Positions 25,115 to 33,265 of a stretch of DNA of 64,000 nt are shown here, one piece after another. Made by a program: the position numbers and the translations under genes. The DNA is from JABFSM01 sp963762545 (GTDB taxonomy: Bacteria; Gemmatimonadota; Gemmatimonadetes; Gemmatimonadales; GWC2-71-9), in the NCBI GenBank assembly GCA_963762545.1, contig CAVXLC010000001.1, positions 992,001-1,056,000 on the forward strand. Reading direction: 5' to 3'. The first letter of the stretch is position 1. Each line of letters begins with the position of its first letter. Below the pieces are notes generated by a model that did no database searches, had not been told where the DNA came from, and was given only the letters and a program-made list of their open reading frames with translations.

Positions 25115-25494
25115 GACTCCGGGTCGGCCACGCCGCTACCGGAGCCGGGCAATTCCCGCGGTTCTCCCCTTCGGGCGAGTGCCAGCGAGCCGGCGGCCGA
25201 GAGGGCGCTCAGCAGGGTCACCGGACCGGCGATCGTCACCGCACCCAGCGCGCCGAATCGGGGAACCGACAGCTCACTGAACCGGCGGCGGCGCTCGGCC
25301 ATCCCAAGCATCGCGGAGAAGACCACCCCGCCAAAGAAGCCGGGGATCGCCAGTGTCTGGGGCCACATGTCCAGGATTCTCCCGTGGGGATCCACGATCA
25401 GTTCCATCACCCCGCCGCCGATGACCGCCCATCCGATGGCCCAGATCAGCCCCATCCCGACTGCCCCGCGGACGCGTCTCAGCCACTTGCCCAT
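25111..25494 (-). CDS. small membrane protein coupled to the kinase gene
   Basis: A 127-residue protein. The start MGKWLRRVRGAVG at 25494 is preferred to upstream starts because it places the first charged residues before the first helix (WAIGWAVIGGGVM). Two to three hydrophobic stretches follow (FFGGVVFSAMLGM, VTIAGPVTLLSALSAAGSLA). No family is recognised. It is the first gene of the kinase operon and could act as its membrane partner; this is inferred from position only. Confidence 0.72.
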   Translation of the reverse strand: MGKWLRRVRGAVGMGLIWAIGWAVIGGGVMELIVDPHGRILDMWPQTLAIPGFFGGVVFSAMLGMAERRRRFSELSVPRFGALGAVTIAGPVTLLSALSAAGSLALARRGEPRELPGSGSGVADPES

Positions 25495-25522
25495 TGCCGC
25501 CTCCGGTGCCCTCGGACCTTCA

Positions 25523-25563
25523 ACTTTGTGACACAAAGTAGTCGTCGCAGGCGGGCGACGCAA
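25523..25563 (-). promoter_or_regulatory. promoter with a 17-bp palindromic operator before the kinase operon
   Basis: A perfect palindrome ACTTTGTG-A-CACAAAGT lies at 25523-25539. It overlaps a minus-strand promoter with TTGCGT at 25563-25558 and TACTTT at 25540-25535, spaced 17 bp. An operator covering the -10 and start is the usual position for a repressor. No regulator for it is identified in this window. Confidence 0.6.
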
Positions 25564-25634
25564 ACGCCTTCGGCGCGGTCCGACGCCGGGTTCGGCAACG
25601 CCTTACCTTCAAACGACCAGTCAGGCCGCAGGCT

Positions 25635-25934
25635 ATGCAATTCGTCAGGACATTGCGAGATCGAATCCGCAGCGGAGAGATCACCTGTAGCGTCCGGCTT
25701 TGGCAGCGGCCGCACGTGAGAGTCGGAGGTCGGTACCCCCTGCCTCCGGGGCATATCGTCGTGACCGCTCTGCTTGAAATGCAGCTCGCCGACGTCACCC
25801 CGGCACTCGCTCGCCGTTCGGGCTTCGTGGGGCTCGTTGACCTGCTCAAGATCGCCAGGCATGGGCCGGGGCGCCGCGTCTTTCTCGTCGAGTTCCAGTA
25901 TGTGAAGCCGGGATCGCGCCGGCCTACGGCCTGA
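25635..25934 (+). CDS. ASCH-domain protein
   Basis: A 99-residue small protein matching the ASCH (PUA-like) pattern: FVRTLRDRIRSGEITCSVRLWQ, RVGGRYPLPPGHIVVTALLEMQL, then TPALARRSGFVGLVDLLKIA and VFLVEFQYVK. Such domains bind RNA or act on modified nucleosides. The ATG at 25635 has only a weak ribosome site. The stop TGA (25932-25934) lies inside an attC-like 5' core. Confidence 0.8.
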   Translation: MQFVRTLRDRIRSGEITCSVRLWQRPHVRVGGRYPLPPGHIVVTALLEMQLADVTPALARRSGFVGLVDLLKIARHGPGRRVFLVEFQYVKPGSRRPTA

Positions 25935-26020
25935 CCAGCGCTTGCTGCGGGCGGCGCGGTCAGATTCCCGCCGCCGGTATTAGAATCCCTCGGCGGCGAC
26001 TGAACCCTGGTCGTTCGCCA
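25929..26020 (+). repeat. attC-like site 6 (degenerate)
   Basis: GCCTGACCAGCGCTTGCTGC (from 25929) matches the 5' arm of sites 3 and 8. GACCAG pairs with CTGGTC near 26008, and a GC-rich arm CGGGCGGCGCGG pairs with CCGCCGCCGG. A clean 3' core is not seen (GTCGTTCGCC at about 26012 is nearest). Confidence 0.45.
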
Positions 26021-26068
26021 GCACGACCGATTGATTCATGTAAAGACGATGCGGCTCCGGAGGAAGAC

Positions 26069-26500
26069 ATGCCAAAGCAGATGAAGAAGCTTATCGCACA
26101 CCTGAACGACGATCTTGCCGGAGAGTTCGGCGCGATCATTCAGTATCTGACGTATGCCGCCAAAGTGACGGGTCCCTACCGCCCACAACTCACCCAGTTC
26201 TTTCTCGCCGAAGTCGCCGACGAGCAACTCCACGCCCAATTCCTCGCCAATAAGATCGTCGCGCTCGGGGGAGAACCCGCGACTATCCCGCGCCCGGTCG
26301 CGCCAGCCGGTACCAATCGTGAAATGCTCCAAGCGGTCCTCGCCGCCGAGCTCCGAGCCACCAAGGACTACACGCAACGGGCTCGGGAAGCGGAGGCGCA
26401 TGGCGACAAAGGTCTGGCCGTCCAACTTGAGGACATGGTCCGCGATGAAAGCGGACACGCCGAGGAAACCGAGCGGATCCTCCGGGACTGGCCCCTATGA
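26069..26500 (+). CDS. ferritin-like (bacterioferritin/DUF892-type) protein
   Basis: A 143-residue four-helix ferritin-like protein: LNDDLAGEFGAIIQYLTYAA (first Glu pair), FFLAEVADEQLHAQFLANKI (ExxH), then LRATKDYTQRAREAEAH and MVRDESGHAEETERIL (second ExxH). The pattern Glu, ExxH, Glu, ExxH marks a di-iron site as in bacterioferritin and rubrerythrin-type proteins. The ATG at 26069 follows GGAGG. Iron storage, oxidase or stress protection are possible; the substrate is not determinable. Confidence 0.87.
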   Translation: MPKQMKKLIAHLNDDLAGEFGAIIQYLTYAAKVTGPYRPQLTQFFLAEVADEQLHAQFLANKIVALGGEPATIPRPVAPAGTNREMLQAVLAAELRATKDYTQRAREAEAHGDKGLAVQLEDMVRDESGHAEETERILRDWPL

Positions 26501-26591
26501 GCCGGCCCCGTCGCCCTCGGGTCATCGCGGGCTGCGCTGGCTACCCCGCAGCCGAAACGCAGGCCGTTTAGACAGCGCGATCGGTGATCGA

Positions 26592-27224
26592 GTGGCATTG
26601 AAACCCCTACCAATCAAGGCCCTTCGGCCTCTCCTTCGTCAGCATCTTTCGGGCGAGGAGGATGCGGATACTGCCGATGTGGTCGCGTCCCTCCGCCAGG
26701 CTCGTCGACGGAAGTACCTGACCAAGTCTGAGCTTGAGCGGGTTTGTCGCTGGAAGTCTGCTCGCGCCATGCCATTGATCCGTGCCAATAGCCATCAGCG
26801 GATCCGTGCCGCCACCTGGGCCGCTCTCACCACGAAGAGTGAACGGCGCCGATTGGAAGCCCTGGTGAGCCTGCGCGGGGTGTCGGTGCCGATGGCATCC
26901 GCGATCCTGATGCTGCTCCACCCCCGCCGGTATGGCGTCATCGACATTCGTGTCTGGCAATTACTCGTCGTGCTGGGTACGGTAAAGGGTAATGAACGCG
27001 GCACTGGCTTTACATTCGCGCACTGGTACCGCTTCCTCATGATCATTCGGTACTTCGCCAGGTATTTCGGCGTCTCGGCTCGCGACATCGAGCGAACGCT
27101 CTTTCTCGTTCACCGAGAGTACCAGGCAGGCCGTTTGTATCGAGTTCCCACTTCTACCGGTGGCGTGGCCGTCGACCTCGCAGCTGATGCCCAGGCGTCA
27201 GGCCACCGGACACAACAGAAGTGA
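26592..27224 (+). CDS. HhH-type DNA-glycosylase-like protein
   Basis: A protein of about 210 aa from GTG 26592 (start uncertain; no strong ribosome site). The centre has a helix-hairpin-helix pattern LEALVSLRGVSVPMASAILM followed by HPRRYGVIDIRVWQLL, as in HhH-GPD DNA glycosylases, where an Asp follows the hairpin (here VIDIRVW). The N-terminal part is basic and helical. No iron-sulfur Cys cluster is seen. It overlaps the next membrane-protein gene by about 38 bp. Confidence 0.65.
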   Translation: MALKPLPIKALRPLLRQHLSGEEDADTADVVASLRQARRRKYLTKSELERVCRWKSARAMPLIRANSHQRIRAATWAALTTKSERRRLEALVSLRGVSVPMASAILMLLHPRRYGVIDIRVWQLLVVLGTVKGNERGTGFTFAHWYRFLMIIRYFARYFGVSARDIERTLFLVHREYQAGRLYRVPTSTGGVAVDLAADAQASGHRTQQK

Positions 27225-27630
27225 GATTGTGGCATTACTAGTCGGCGCGTTCCTTGCGTTAGCGGTAGGGCTGTTGGCTACCGCCGTCGGTCTGGACCGT
27301 GATCGAGCGTTCTATCTAACCGTGACGATCGTTATCGCGTCCTACTATGTCTTGTTCGCTGTCATGGGTGCATCCACGCATGCGCTCGTGCTTGAGTCGC
27401 TGGTCGCTGTATGCTTCCTTGCACTCGCGGTATTCGGTTTCAGGTCATCGCTCTGGGTTGTCGTCGTTGCGCTGGCGGCACATGGCGTGCTTGATCTCAC
27501 GCTCGGCGGGGTCATCTCCAACCCGGGTGTGCCATCGTGGTGGCGGGGGTTCTGCCTCACCTACGATGTCTCCGCAGCGGGGTACCTGGCCTGGATGCTC
27601 AAGAGCAGGCGCATTCGTGCCGCAGCCTAA
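27187..27630 (+). CDS. four-helix integral membrane protein
   Basis: A protein of about 147 aa with four hydrophobic helices (IVALLVGAFLALAVGLLATAV, FYLTVTIVIASYYVLFAVMG, LESLVAVCFLALAVFGF, WVVVVALAAHGVLDLTLGG). The ATG at 27187 lies inside the preceding gene; a GTG at 27229 is an alternative. The pattern resembles small DUF-type membrane proteins and I assign no function. The stop TAA (27628-27630) lies in GCCTAAC, an attC-like 5' core. Confidence 0.75.
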   Translation: MPRRQATGHNRSEIVALLVGAFLALAVGLLATAVGLDRDRAFYLTVTIVIASYYVLFAVMGASTHALVLESLVAVCFLALAVFGFRSSLWVVVVALAAHGVLDLTLGGVISNPGVPSWWRGFCLTYDVSAAGYLAWMLKSRRIRAAA

Positions 27631-28594
27631 CCGGGCCGGCAAGCTCACCGGCAGCGCGCCGCACCGGCGCTCCTCGAACGACCCGGTCATCGACTGGCTC
27701 CTCGACACCGACCCGTCGATCCGCTGGCAGGTCATGCGCGACCTCACCGACACGCCCGCGGAGATCGTCGCGGCCGAGCGGGCGCGCGTCGGGTCGGAGG
27801 GATGGGGCCCGCGGTTGCTCGATCAACAGCGCCCCGACGGCCAGTGGGGCGATGGCGTCACCACGCCGTTCTGGTGGTCGAACCTCTACACCCTGCTGTT
27901 CCTGCGCGACCTGGGGCTCGACCCGAGGAGCCCGCGCGCGCAAACCGCGATCGATCGCGTGCGCAGCCAGGTCACCTGGGGACCCGGGTTCGGCGACTCG
28001 CCCTTCTTCGATGGCGAGGTCGAGCCCTGCATCAACGGCCGGGTCGTCGCGCTCGGCGCCTACTTCGGCGAGCGCAGCGATCGACTCGTCGATCGACTGC
28101 TGAGCGAACAGCTCGGGGACGGCGGCTGGAACTGCGAGGCGGAGCGCGGCTCGGTGCGCTCGTCGTTCCACACGACGATCTGCGTGCTCGAAGGGCTGCT
28201 CGCGTTCGAGCAGGCGTTCGGCGCCACGTCGGCGGTGACCGATGCGCGGAGGCGCGCGCAGGAGTATCTCCTCGAGCGTCGCCTGCTCCGACGGTTGTCC
28301 ACCGGCGAGATCATCGAGCCGGCGTGGACCCGGTTGGCGTTTCCGACGCTCTGGCACTATGACGTGCTCCGCGCGCTCGACTATCTGCGCGCGGCCGGCG
28401 TTCCGCCGGAGGCACGAGTCGAGGAGGCCGTCGCGACCGTGCTCGAGCGGGGCCAGGGGGCCGGGCGCTGGCTGCTCGACGTGCGACACCGCAACACCCT
28501 TCACGAGGAAATAGCCGGCACGGTCGGAGCGCCGAATCGCTGGATCACGTTGCGCGCGCTCCGAGTGCTGGACTGGTACGCCCGTCGGGACTGA
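27617..28594 (+). CDS. alpha/alpha-toroid (prenyltransferase/squalene-cyclase-like) protein
   Basis: A protein of about 325 aa. The body shows repeated helices with the motifs DPVIDWLLDTDPSIRWQVMRDL, RPDGQWG, WSNLYTLLFLRDLGLDPRSP, EQLGDGGWNCE and TLWHYDVLRALDYL. The QxDGxWG/GDGGWN signatures are those of alpha/alpha-toroid cyclase-like domains, though the catalytic DxDD of squalene-hopene cyclase is absent. The start is uncertain: GTG at 27617 in frame overlaps the previous stop by 14 bp and the core repeat. Function unknown. Confidence 0.8.
   Translation: MPQPNRAGKLTGSAPHRRSSNDPVIDWLLDTDPSIRWQVMRDLTDTPAEIVAAERARVGSEGWGPRLLDQQRPDGQWGDGVTTPFWWSNLYTLLFLRDLGLDPRSPRAQTAIDRVRSQVTWGPGFGDSPFFDGEVEPCINGRVVALGAYFGERSDRLVDRLLSEQLGDGGWNCEAERGSVRSSFHTTICVLEGLLAFEQAFGATSAVTDARRRAQEYLLERRLLRRLSTGEIIEPAWTRLAFPTLWHYDVLRALDYLRAAGVPPEARVEEAVATVLERGQGAGRWLLDVRHRNTLHEEIAGTVGAPNRWITLRALRVLDWYARRD
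27625..27645 (+). repeat. attC-like 5' core 7
   Basis: GCCTAACCGGGCCGGC with GCCTAAC at 27625-27631 overlapping the stop of the membrane-protein gene. No arm or 3' core follows; the toroid gene begins immediately. Confidence 0.35.
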
Positions 28595-28609
28595 ACGGAC
28601 TCCGGCGCG

Positions 28610-29422
28610 TCAGGTGGCGCCGCCGCGCTCTCGCGAAAGGGCCGACACGCTGTGACCTTCACCACTGAACACCGAGCAGGGATAGCCGTCCCGTGCCGCG
28701 GCCGAGGCGGCCAGGTCGATGTCGATCGTGGCGCATGGCGCTGCGGGTGAGGTGCTCGCCAGAACCTGGCCGCCCGGGCCGATGATCCAGCCCACCCCAC
28801 CACAGGCTCCGGTCGGGTCCACCCGGTTGGACGAAAAACTGTACGCGCCGGAACGCGCGGCGGCCACCACACCCACCGCCAACCACTTGGCCATCGTGGC
28901 CGCCGCGGTCGCGCGCGGCGACAGGATGGCCTGCACCCCCTGCGCCGGGTAGGCTCCATAGGTCTCCAGCGCCCACAGCTCGGTGCAGATGTTGAGACCG
29001 AAGGTGAGGGCGCCGGCGTGGAATGCCGGGAAGTCCGGGTCGCCCCGGTCGAACCAGCGCGCTTCCCAGCCGCCCGGTTCATCGGGCAGAAAGAACTTGC
29101 GGCGCAACGGCGTCACGCCGCCAGGGCCAGACCAGAGGTACCCCTCATTGAAGGGCCGCCCATCGATGCTGGCCGGTCGGGTGCCCACCACGTACTCGGC
29201 GTGCAATTCGGGCAGGCGTTTCAGCTGGGTGTCGCTCTCGGTCAGGGCCGCGGCCCAGCGGGCCTGATCGAAGCGTTGTTCCTCCCACATCGGCTCCAGC
29301 CCCGCGAACTCCGGCAGCAGCACCAGCTCGGAGCGATGCCGTGACGTGTGTTGACACAGTCCCGCCCACCCAGAAGCGAGGGCTCCAGGCTCATGGGGAA
29401 GCTCACAGACGGTGACTCGCAT
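28610..29422 (-). CDS. carbon-nitrogen hydrolase (nitrilase superfamily)
   Basis: A 270-residue nitrilase-superfamily enzyme that hydrolyses a carbon-nitrogen bond. The catalytic triad is visible: Glu 38 in LLPEFAG, Lys 109 in LRRKFFLP and Cys 146 in GLNICTEL. Length and spacing are those of the family; the amide or nitrile substrate is unknown. It converges on the toroid gene and follows the M13-like gene on the same strand (17 bp apart). Confidence 0.9.
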   Translation of the reverse strand: MRVTVCELPHEPGALASGWAGLCQHTSRHRSELVLLPEFAGLEPMWEEQRFDQARWAAALTESDTQLKRLPELHAEYVVGTRPASIDGRPFNEGYLWSGPGGVTPLRRKFFLPDEPGGWEARWFDRGDPDFPAFHAGALTFGLNICTELWALETYGAYPAQGVQAILSPRATAAATMAKWLAVGVVAAARSGAYSFSSNRVDPTGACGGVGWIIGPGGQVLASTSPAAPCATIDIDLAASAAARDGYPCSVFSGEGHSVSALSRERGGAT

Positions 29423-29439
29423 TGCCCCTTGGTTCGACG

Positions 29440-31506
29440 CTACCAGATCCGCACCCGCGCCCTGGGCTCCAGATAGAGCCGCTGCCCCGGCTGCACGTCG
29501 AACGCGTCGTACCAGGCGTCGATGTTGCGCACCGTGGCGATGCGGTAACTCTCCGGGGCGTGCCCGTCGGTGGCGAGCTGGGCCCGCAACGCCTCCTCGC
29601 GAGTCTTGCCGCGCCAGCTTTGCGCGAATCCGAGGAAGAACTCCCGGTCCTGCTGCCGCACCCAGGCCGGGTCGCCGGCTCTCTTGCCGAGGGTGCGGCG
29701 GTAGGCGTCGAAGGCCGCGGCAAGGCCCGCCAGGTCGGCGATGTTCTCCGTCTCGGTCAGCTTGCCGTTGATGGCCAGGTCCGGAAATGGGTGGTAGCTG
29801 GCAAATTGATTCACCAGCGGCTGGGCCAGGGCCTCAAACCGCGACGAATCTTCGGGGGTCCACCAGCGGCGCTCCCGGCCTTCGGTGTCGTATTCCGCCC
29901 CGAGCTGGTCGACGAAGTGACTGGCGTCGTGGCCGATGATGGCGCCGATGGCGCCGTAGCTCGCCGCGTCCGAGGCCGTCCGGTCGAACTTGGGGGCCTG
30001 CAACAGCGCGGCCGTGAAGTCGTACGCGTTCTGCTGAAACACGAGGATGGCTCCGACCGTCTGCGGCGCGATCCACCATCCGGTCCGGTCCACGGGCCGG
30101 CCGAGCCGGGCCACGGCACGGCGGTAGTTGCGGTCCGCGACGCGCCGAAGATTGCCGACGACGTCCAGGGGGTCGACGACCAGATCGGAATAGTCTTCCC
30201 AGTGTTCCGGATAGCCGATCCCGATGTACAGCGTCTTCAACTTGCTCAGCGACAGCGTCTTGGTGGCGGGCGTCATCCATGTCGCCGCTTCAGCCCGTCG
30301 GACGAAGGCCGCCAGGACGTTGGCCACGACGGCTTGCACCCGGGCCTTCTGCGTGGCCGGGAAATAGCGTTCAGCGTACATCCTCCCCAGGGCGTCGCTC
30401 ATGGCGTCCTGAGTCGCTTCGAGTGCGCGTTGGGCGCGCGGGCTCTGCTGCGGCTGACCCGTCCCGGCAGCTCCATGCAGCGCCGCAGCGGACTCAGCGA
30501 AGGCACGCGGCAGCACGCCGGCGTAGCGATCGACGACGTGAAAGCGCAGGTAGTCCTTCCACGCCTCGAGCGGCTGTGACGCGACCAACGCCGCCACGCC
30601 GGTGACCGCGGTGGGTTGCCAGGCGACGAAGGTGTCCTGCCCGGCCAACCCTGCCGCCGCGAAGAACGCGGACCAGTCCATGCCCGGCGCCAGGCGCGCG
30701 AAGTCGGCGCGGGTCCACAGGTTGTCGGCGTTGTGGTCGTTGGCCGATGCCTCGCGGGTGGCTTGGCTTTGCGCGATCGCAGTCTCCAGGGCCATCACTC
30801 CCGCGGCCCGCTGATCGGCATGGTCGAAGGCGGCCAGGGCCAACAGATGTCCGATGTATTCCTGGTATCTGGTCCGGAGCGCCTGCCTGCGGGGCTCGGG
30901 GCTAACGTAGTCCTCGCGGTCCGGCAGGCTGAGCCCGCCCTGCAGCAGAAAGGCGACGTAGGTCTTCTCGCCATGGATGCTCGGCTCCACCGACAAACCA
31001 AGCAGGTGGGACGATTGGTAGACGCCCCAGCTGAGCGGGTCGACATCGGCCCGGAGCCCGTGGCCCAGGAACCGGGTCAGCGCGTCCTTGTCCCCAACCT
31101 GATCGATGCTGTCCAGCAGCGGCTTGAGTGGCGCGATGCCTCCCGCCTCGATGGCGGCCTCGTTCAGCCAGGCGGCGCGGAAGTCGGCCACCTTGCGCGC
31201 GGTCGATCCCACCGGCTCGGCGCCGGCGTCGTCGAGCAGTGTCGCGACCTGCCGGCGGGTGAGTTCACCGATCTCGCTCCGAGCATTCCAGCGGTCCTTG
31301 CCTGCCGGGATCTCGGTCGAATGGAGCCAGCTGCCGTTGGCGTAGGCAAAGAAGTCGTCGCCCGGCCTGATGCTCGGATCCACCCCGCGCGCTGACGTGC
31401 TCCGGTTGTCGACGGCTTGGGCGCGGGCCAGGGACCCGGGGCCCCACGAGAGCACCGCGGTCAGCAGCACGCCTCCGCATGTCGGTGTCAGCCGAATCCC
31501 GCCCAT
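29440..31506 (-). CDS. M13-family metallopeptidase-like protein with altered active site
   Basis: A 688-residue secreted protein with the M13 (neprilysin/PepO) layout. The start at 31506 gives a signal peptide (MGGIRLTPTCGGVLLTAVLS...). The M13 zinc motif HExxH is HDASH here (residues 526-530, codons at 29917-29931): the catalytic Glu is Asp. The third-ligand motif ENIADLAG is intact. The NAY substrate motif is followed by DFTAALLQAPKFD, and the PxxNxIxFPA part is shortened. The protein is probably an inactive or altered member. The AAs around ENIADL and the C-terminal RVRIW match the family. Confidence 0.88.
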   Translation of the reverse strand: MGGIRLTPTCGGVLLTAVLSWGPGSLARAQAVDNRSTSARGVDPSIRPGDDFFAYANGSWLHSTEIPAGKDRWNARSEIGELTRRQVATLLDDAGAEPVGSTARKVADFRAAWLNEAAIEAGGIAPLKPLLDSIDQVGDKDALTRFLGHGLRADVDPLSWGVYQSSHLLGLSVEPSIHGEKTYVAFLLQGGLSLPDREDYVSPEPRRQALRTRYQEYIGHLLALAAFDHADQRAAGVMALETAIAQSQATREASANDHNADNLWTRADFARLAPGMDWSAFFAAAGLAGQDTFVAWQPTAVTGVAALVASQPLEAWKDYLRFHVVDRYAGVLPRAFAESAAALHGAAGTGQPQQSPRAQRALEATQDAMSDALGRMYAERYFPATQKARVQAVVANVLAAFVRRAEAATWMTPATKTLSLSKLKTLYIGIGYPEHWEDYSDLVVDPLDVVGNLRRVADRNYRRAVARLGRPVDRTGWWIAPQTVGAILVFQQNAYDFTAALLQAPKFDRTASDAASYGAIGAIIGHDASHFVDQLGAEYDTEGRERRWWTPEDSSRFEALAQPLVNQFASYHPFPDLAINGKLTETENIADLAGLAAAFDAYRRTLGKRAGDPAWVRQQDREFFLGFAQSWRGKTREEALRAQLATDGHAPESYRIATVRNIDAWYDAFDVQPGQRLYLEPRARVRIW

Positions 31507-31586
31507 CGTCGTGCCTCGCGAAGATGACCTCGGCAAGCTACGGGGTTCGTCCGCTTCTGTCGGCGCTCCGGCCGGACAGGTTCGGA

Positions 31587-31634
31587 TCAGTTTCGGACAT
31601 GGGCCAGAGGCGGACCGTGGTCAGTTTCGGACAT
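31587..31634 (+). repeat. 14-bp direct repeats upstream of the GlxA-type regulator
   Basis: TCAGTTTCGGACAT occurs perfectly at 31587-31600 and at 31621-31634 (34 bp apart). A weaker third copy, CCGGACAGGTTCGGA, lies at 31571-31585. This is about three helical turns of spacing, as for AraC-type operators. The nearest gene on the plus strand is the regulator at 31684. Confidence 0.55.
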
Positions 31635-31683
31635 TCCTGGGGGTTGATTCCGCGGGCGCCGAAGCCGATGTATGCTTGGTGCC

Positions 31684-32781
31684 ATGATCGCTCGCGCCCA
31701 TCTGATCGACCTCCTGTTCGTCATCGCGCCCCACTCGCTGCTGCTCGACATCGCGGGGCCGGCCGAGGCCTTTCGCCTGGCCAACCTGCATCGGCATCGG
31801 CGCGGGCAGCCGCCGCGGTTTCGGCTCCGCTTCGCCGGTCCGGTGGCGACCCTCTCGACCTCCGTCGGACTCGGGCTGGCCGAGCTCGAGCCGCTGCCCG
31901 AGCGGCTGCGTACGCCGACCTGGGTGGTGCTCGTCGGCCAGCCGAGTGCCCAGCTTGGTCAGGTCACGCCGGCCATCGCCGCCACGGCGCAATGGCTCCA
32001 GCACAGGCTCGGCGAGTCGCTGCGCGCTGCGGATCCGCCGCACCGCGTGCTGGGGATTTGCTCGGGCGCGCTGCTCGCGGCGCGAGCGGGCCTGCTCGAC
32101 ACCCGCCGCTGCACCACGCACCACGAGCTGCTCTCTGCGCTGCGTGCCCTGGCACCAGGGGCGCAGGTGATCGACAATCGGGTATTCGTCATTGATGGGC
32201 CGGTCGCGTCCAGCGCGGGGATCACCGCGGGCATCGATCTGGCGTTGCACCTGATCGCCGAGGAATGCGGCGAGGCGCTGGCGGCCAGCGTCGCGGAGGA
32301 CATGGTGGTGTACCTGCGACGCTCGCCCCGCGACCCCGAGTTGTCGCCCTTTCTGGTGCATCGCCGCCATCTGCATGCGGTCGTGCACCGGGTGCAGGAT
32401 GCCATCATCACCAAACCGGAGCGCGACTGGGACATGGCCGCATTGGCGGCGGTCGGCCATGCCACCGAGCGCCATGTGCTGCGTCTGTTCATTGACCACG
32501 CCGGCGTGTCCCCGCTGCACTATCTTCGGTTGATCCGGCTGGAGCGGGCTCGGCAGTCGCTCGAACGTGGTGCCAGCGTCACCCACGCCGCGGAGCTCGC
32601 GGGCTTCCGGTCGGGCTTGCAGCTGCGCCGTGCCTGGAGCCGCCACTGGGGTGGGTCGCCGCGGGATGCGGCGCGTGCGGCGGCGCCAGCCGCATGCGGT
32701 CGAATCGACGCGAACCAGGCAGTGGATGCAATCAAGAGCCGTCAGGTGGCCCCGGCCCAGAGGATCGGCGGCGGTCAATAG
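31684..32781 (+). CDS. GlxA-type transcriptional regulator (DJ-1/PfpI-AraC fusion)
   Basis: A 365-residue regulator. The N-terminal DJ-1/PfpI-like domain (about 1-190) has DLLFVIAPHSLLLDIAGPAEAF and the nucleophile-elbow-like GICSGALLAARAGLLDTRRCTTHH; the C-terminal about 100 residues are an AraC helix-turn-helix pair (MAALAAVGHATERHVLRLF, GVSPLHYLRLIRLERARQSLE). Such proteins activate catabolic genes. The ATG at 31684 has the right N-terminal sequence. The direct repeats just upstream are a candidate autoregulatory site. Confidence 0.92.
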   Translation: MIARAHLIDLLFVIAPHSLLLDIAGPAEAFRLANLHRHRRGQPPRFRLRFAGPVATLSTSVGLGLAELEPLPERLRTPTWVVLVGQPSAQLGQVTPAIAATAQWLQHRLGESLRAADPPHRVLGICSGALLAARAGLLDTRRCTTHHELLSALRALAPGAQVIDNRVFVIDGPVASSAGITAGIDLALHLIAEECGEALAASVAEDMVVYLRRSPRDPELSPFLVHRRHLHAVVHRVQDAIITKPERDWDMAALAAVGHATERHVLRLFIDHAGVSPLHYLRLIRLERARQSLERGASVTHAAELAGFRSGLQLRRAWSRHWGGSPRDAARAAAPAACGRIDANQAVDAIKSRQVAPAQRIGGGQ

Positions 32782-32832
32782 GTTTGCGGCTCGGGCTCGT
32801 CTGTGCGCGTAGCTTGCAGGAGGAGGCAGACA

Positions 32833-33120
32833 ATGCACTTTGACACTCTCCAGACGGGGCTGGCAGGAATCGCGACGGCCGGAGGTCTTATCGTGTTCCT
32901 CTCCGCCTTGGGCCTGTACCGGCGACGGCGCGCACACTTGACAGCCACCATGGCATGGCTCGGCTTGGGGATTGCCCTGGGGGCAGGCAAACAGTTCATT
33001 GTCTCGTCGGGAAGTGTGCCCTGGCTCGCGCTCCTGGGGCTTTCGGTTGCTTGCATGGTATTCGCGTCGTGGCAGCTGCGTCGGCACAGGCAGGCGGCGA
33101 AGCTCCCTGGGGCTGCCTGA
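32833..33120 (+). CDS. small membrane protein
   Basis: A 95-residue protein with two to three hydrophobic segments (GLAGIATAGGLIVFLSALGLY, MAWLGLGIALGAG, LALLGLSVACMVFASW) and basic loops. The ATG at 32833 follows AGGAGG at 32821-32826. No family is recognised. Its stop TGA (33118-33120) lies inside the core of attC-like site 8. Confidence 0.7.
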   Translation: MHFDTLQTGLAGIATAGGLIVFLSALGLYRRRRAHLTATMAWLGLGIALGAGKQFIVSSGSVPWLALLGLSVACMVFASWQLRRHRQAAKLPGAA

Positions 33121-33246
33121 TCAACGCTTGCTGCTGCCGGGATTCTGATCGCGGCGGCCCGCCGGGGGCCGCTCACCCCCGGGTTTGTTTGGGCGGAACG
33201 AAGGGAGCCGCAGGCTCCGGCAGCAGCACCGCGCGTCGTTGGGTGG
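33114..33246 (+). repeat. attC-like site 8
   Basis: 5' arm CCTGATCAACGCTTGCTGCTGCCGG starts at 33116, and the 3' end CCGGCAGCAGCACCGCGCGTCGTTGGGT is complementary to it (TTGCTGCTGCCGG against CCGGCAGCAGCA). 3' core GTTGGGT at 33238-33244; total about 130 bp. A second near-core GTTTGGGC occurs at 33186. The stop codon of the preceding gene lies in the 5' core. Confidence 0.62.
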
Positions 33247-33265
33247 CGAGGAAGGGTTGGAGGTC

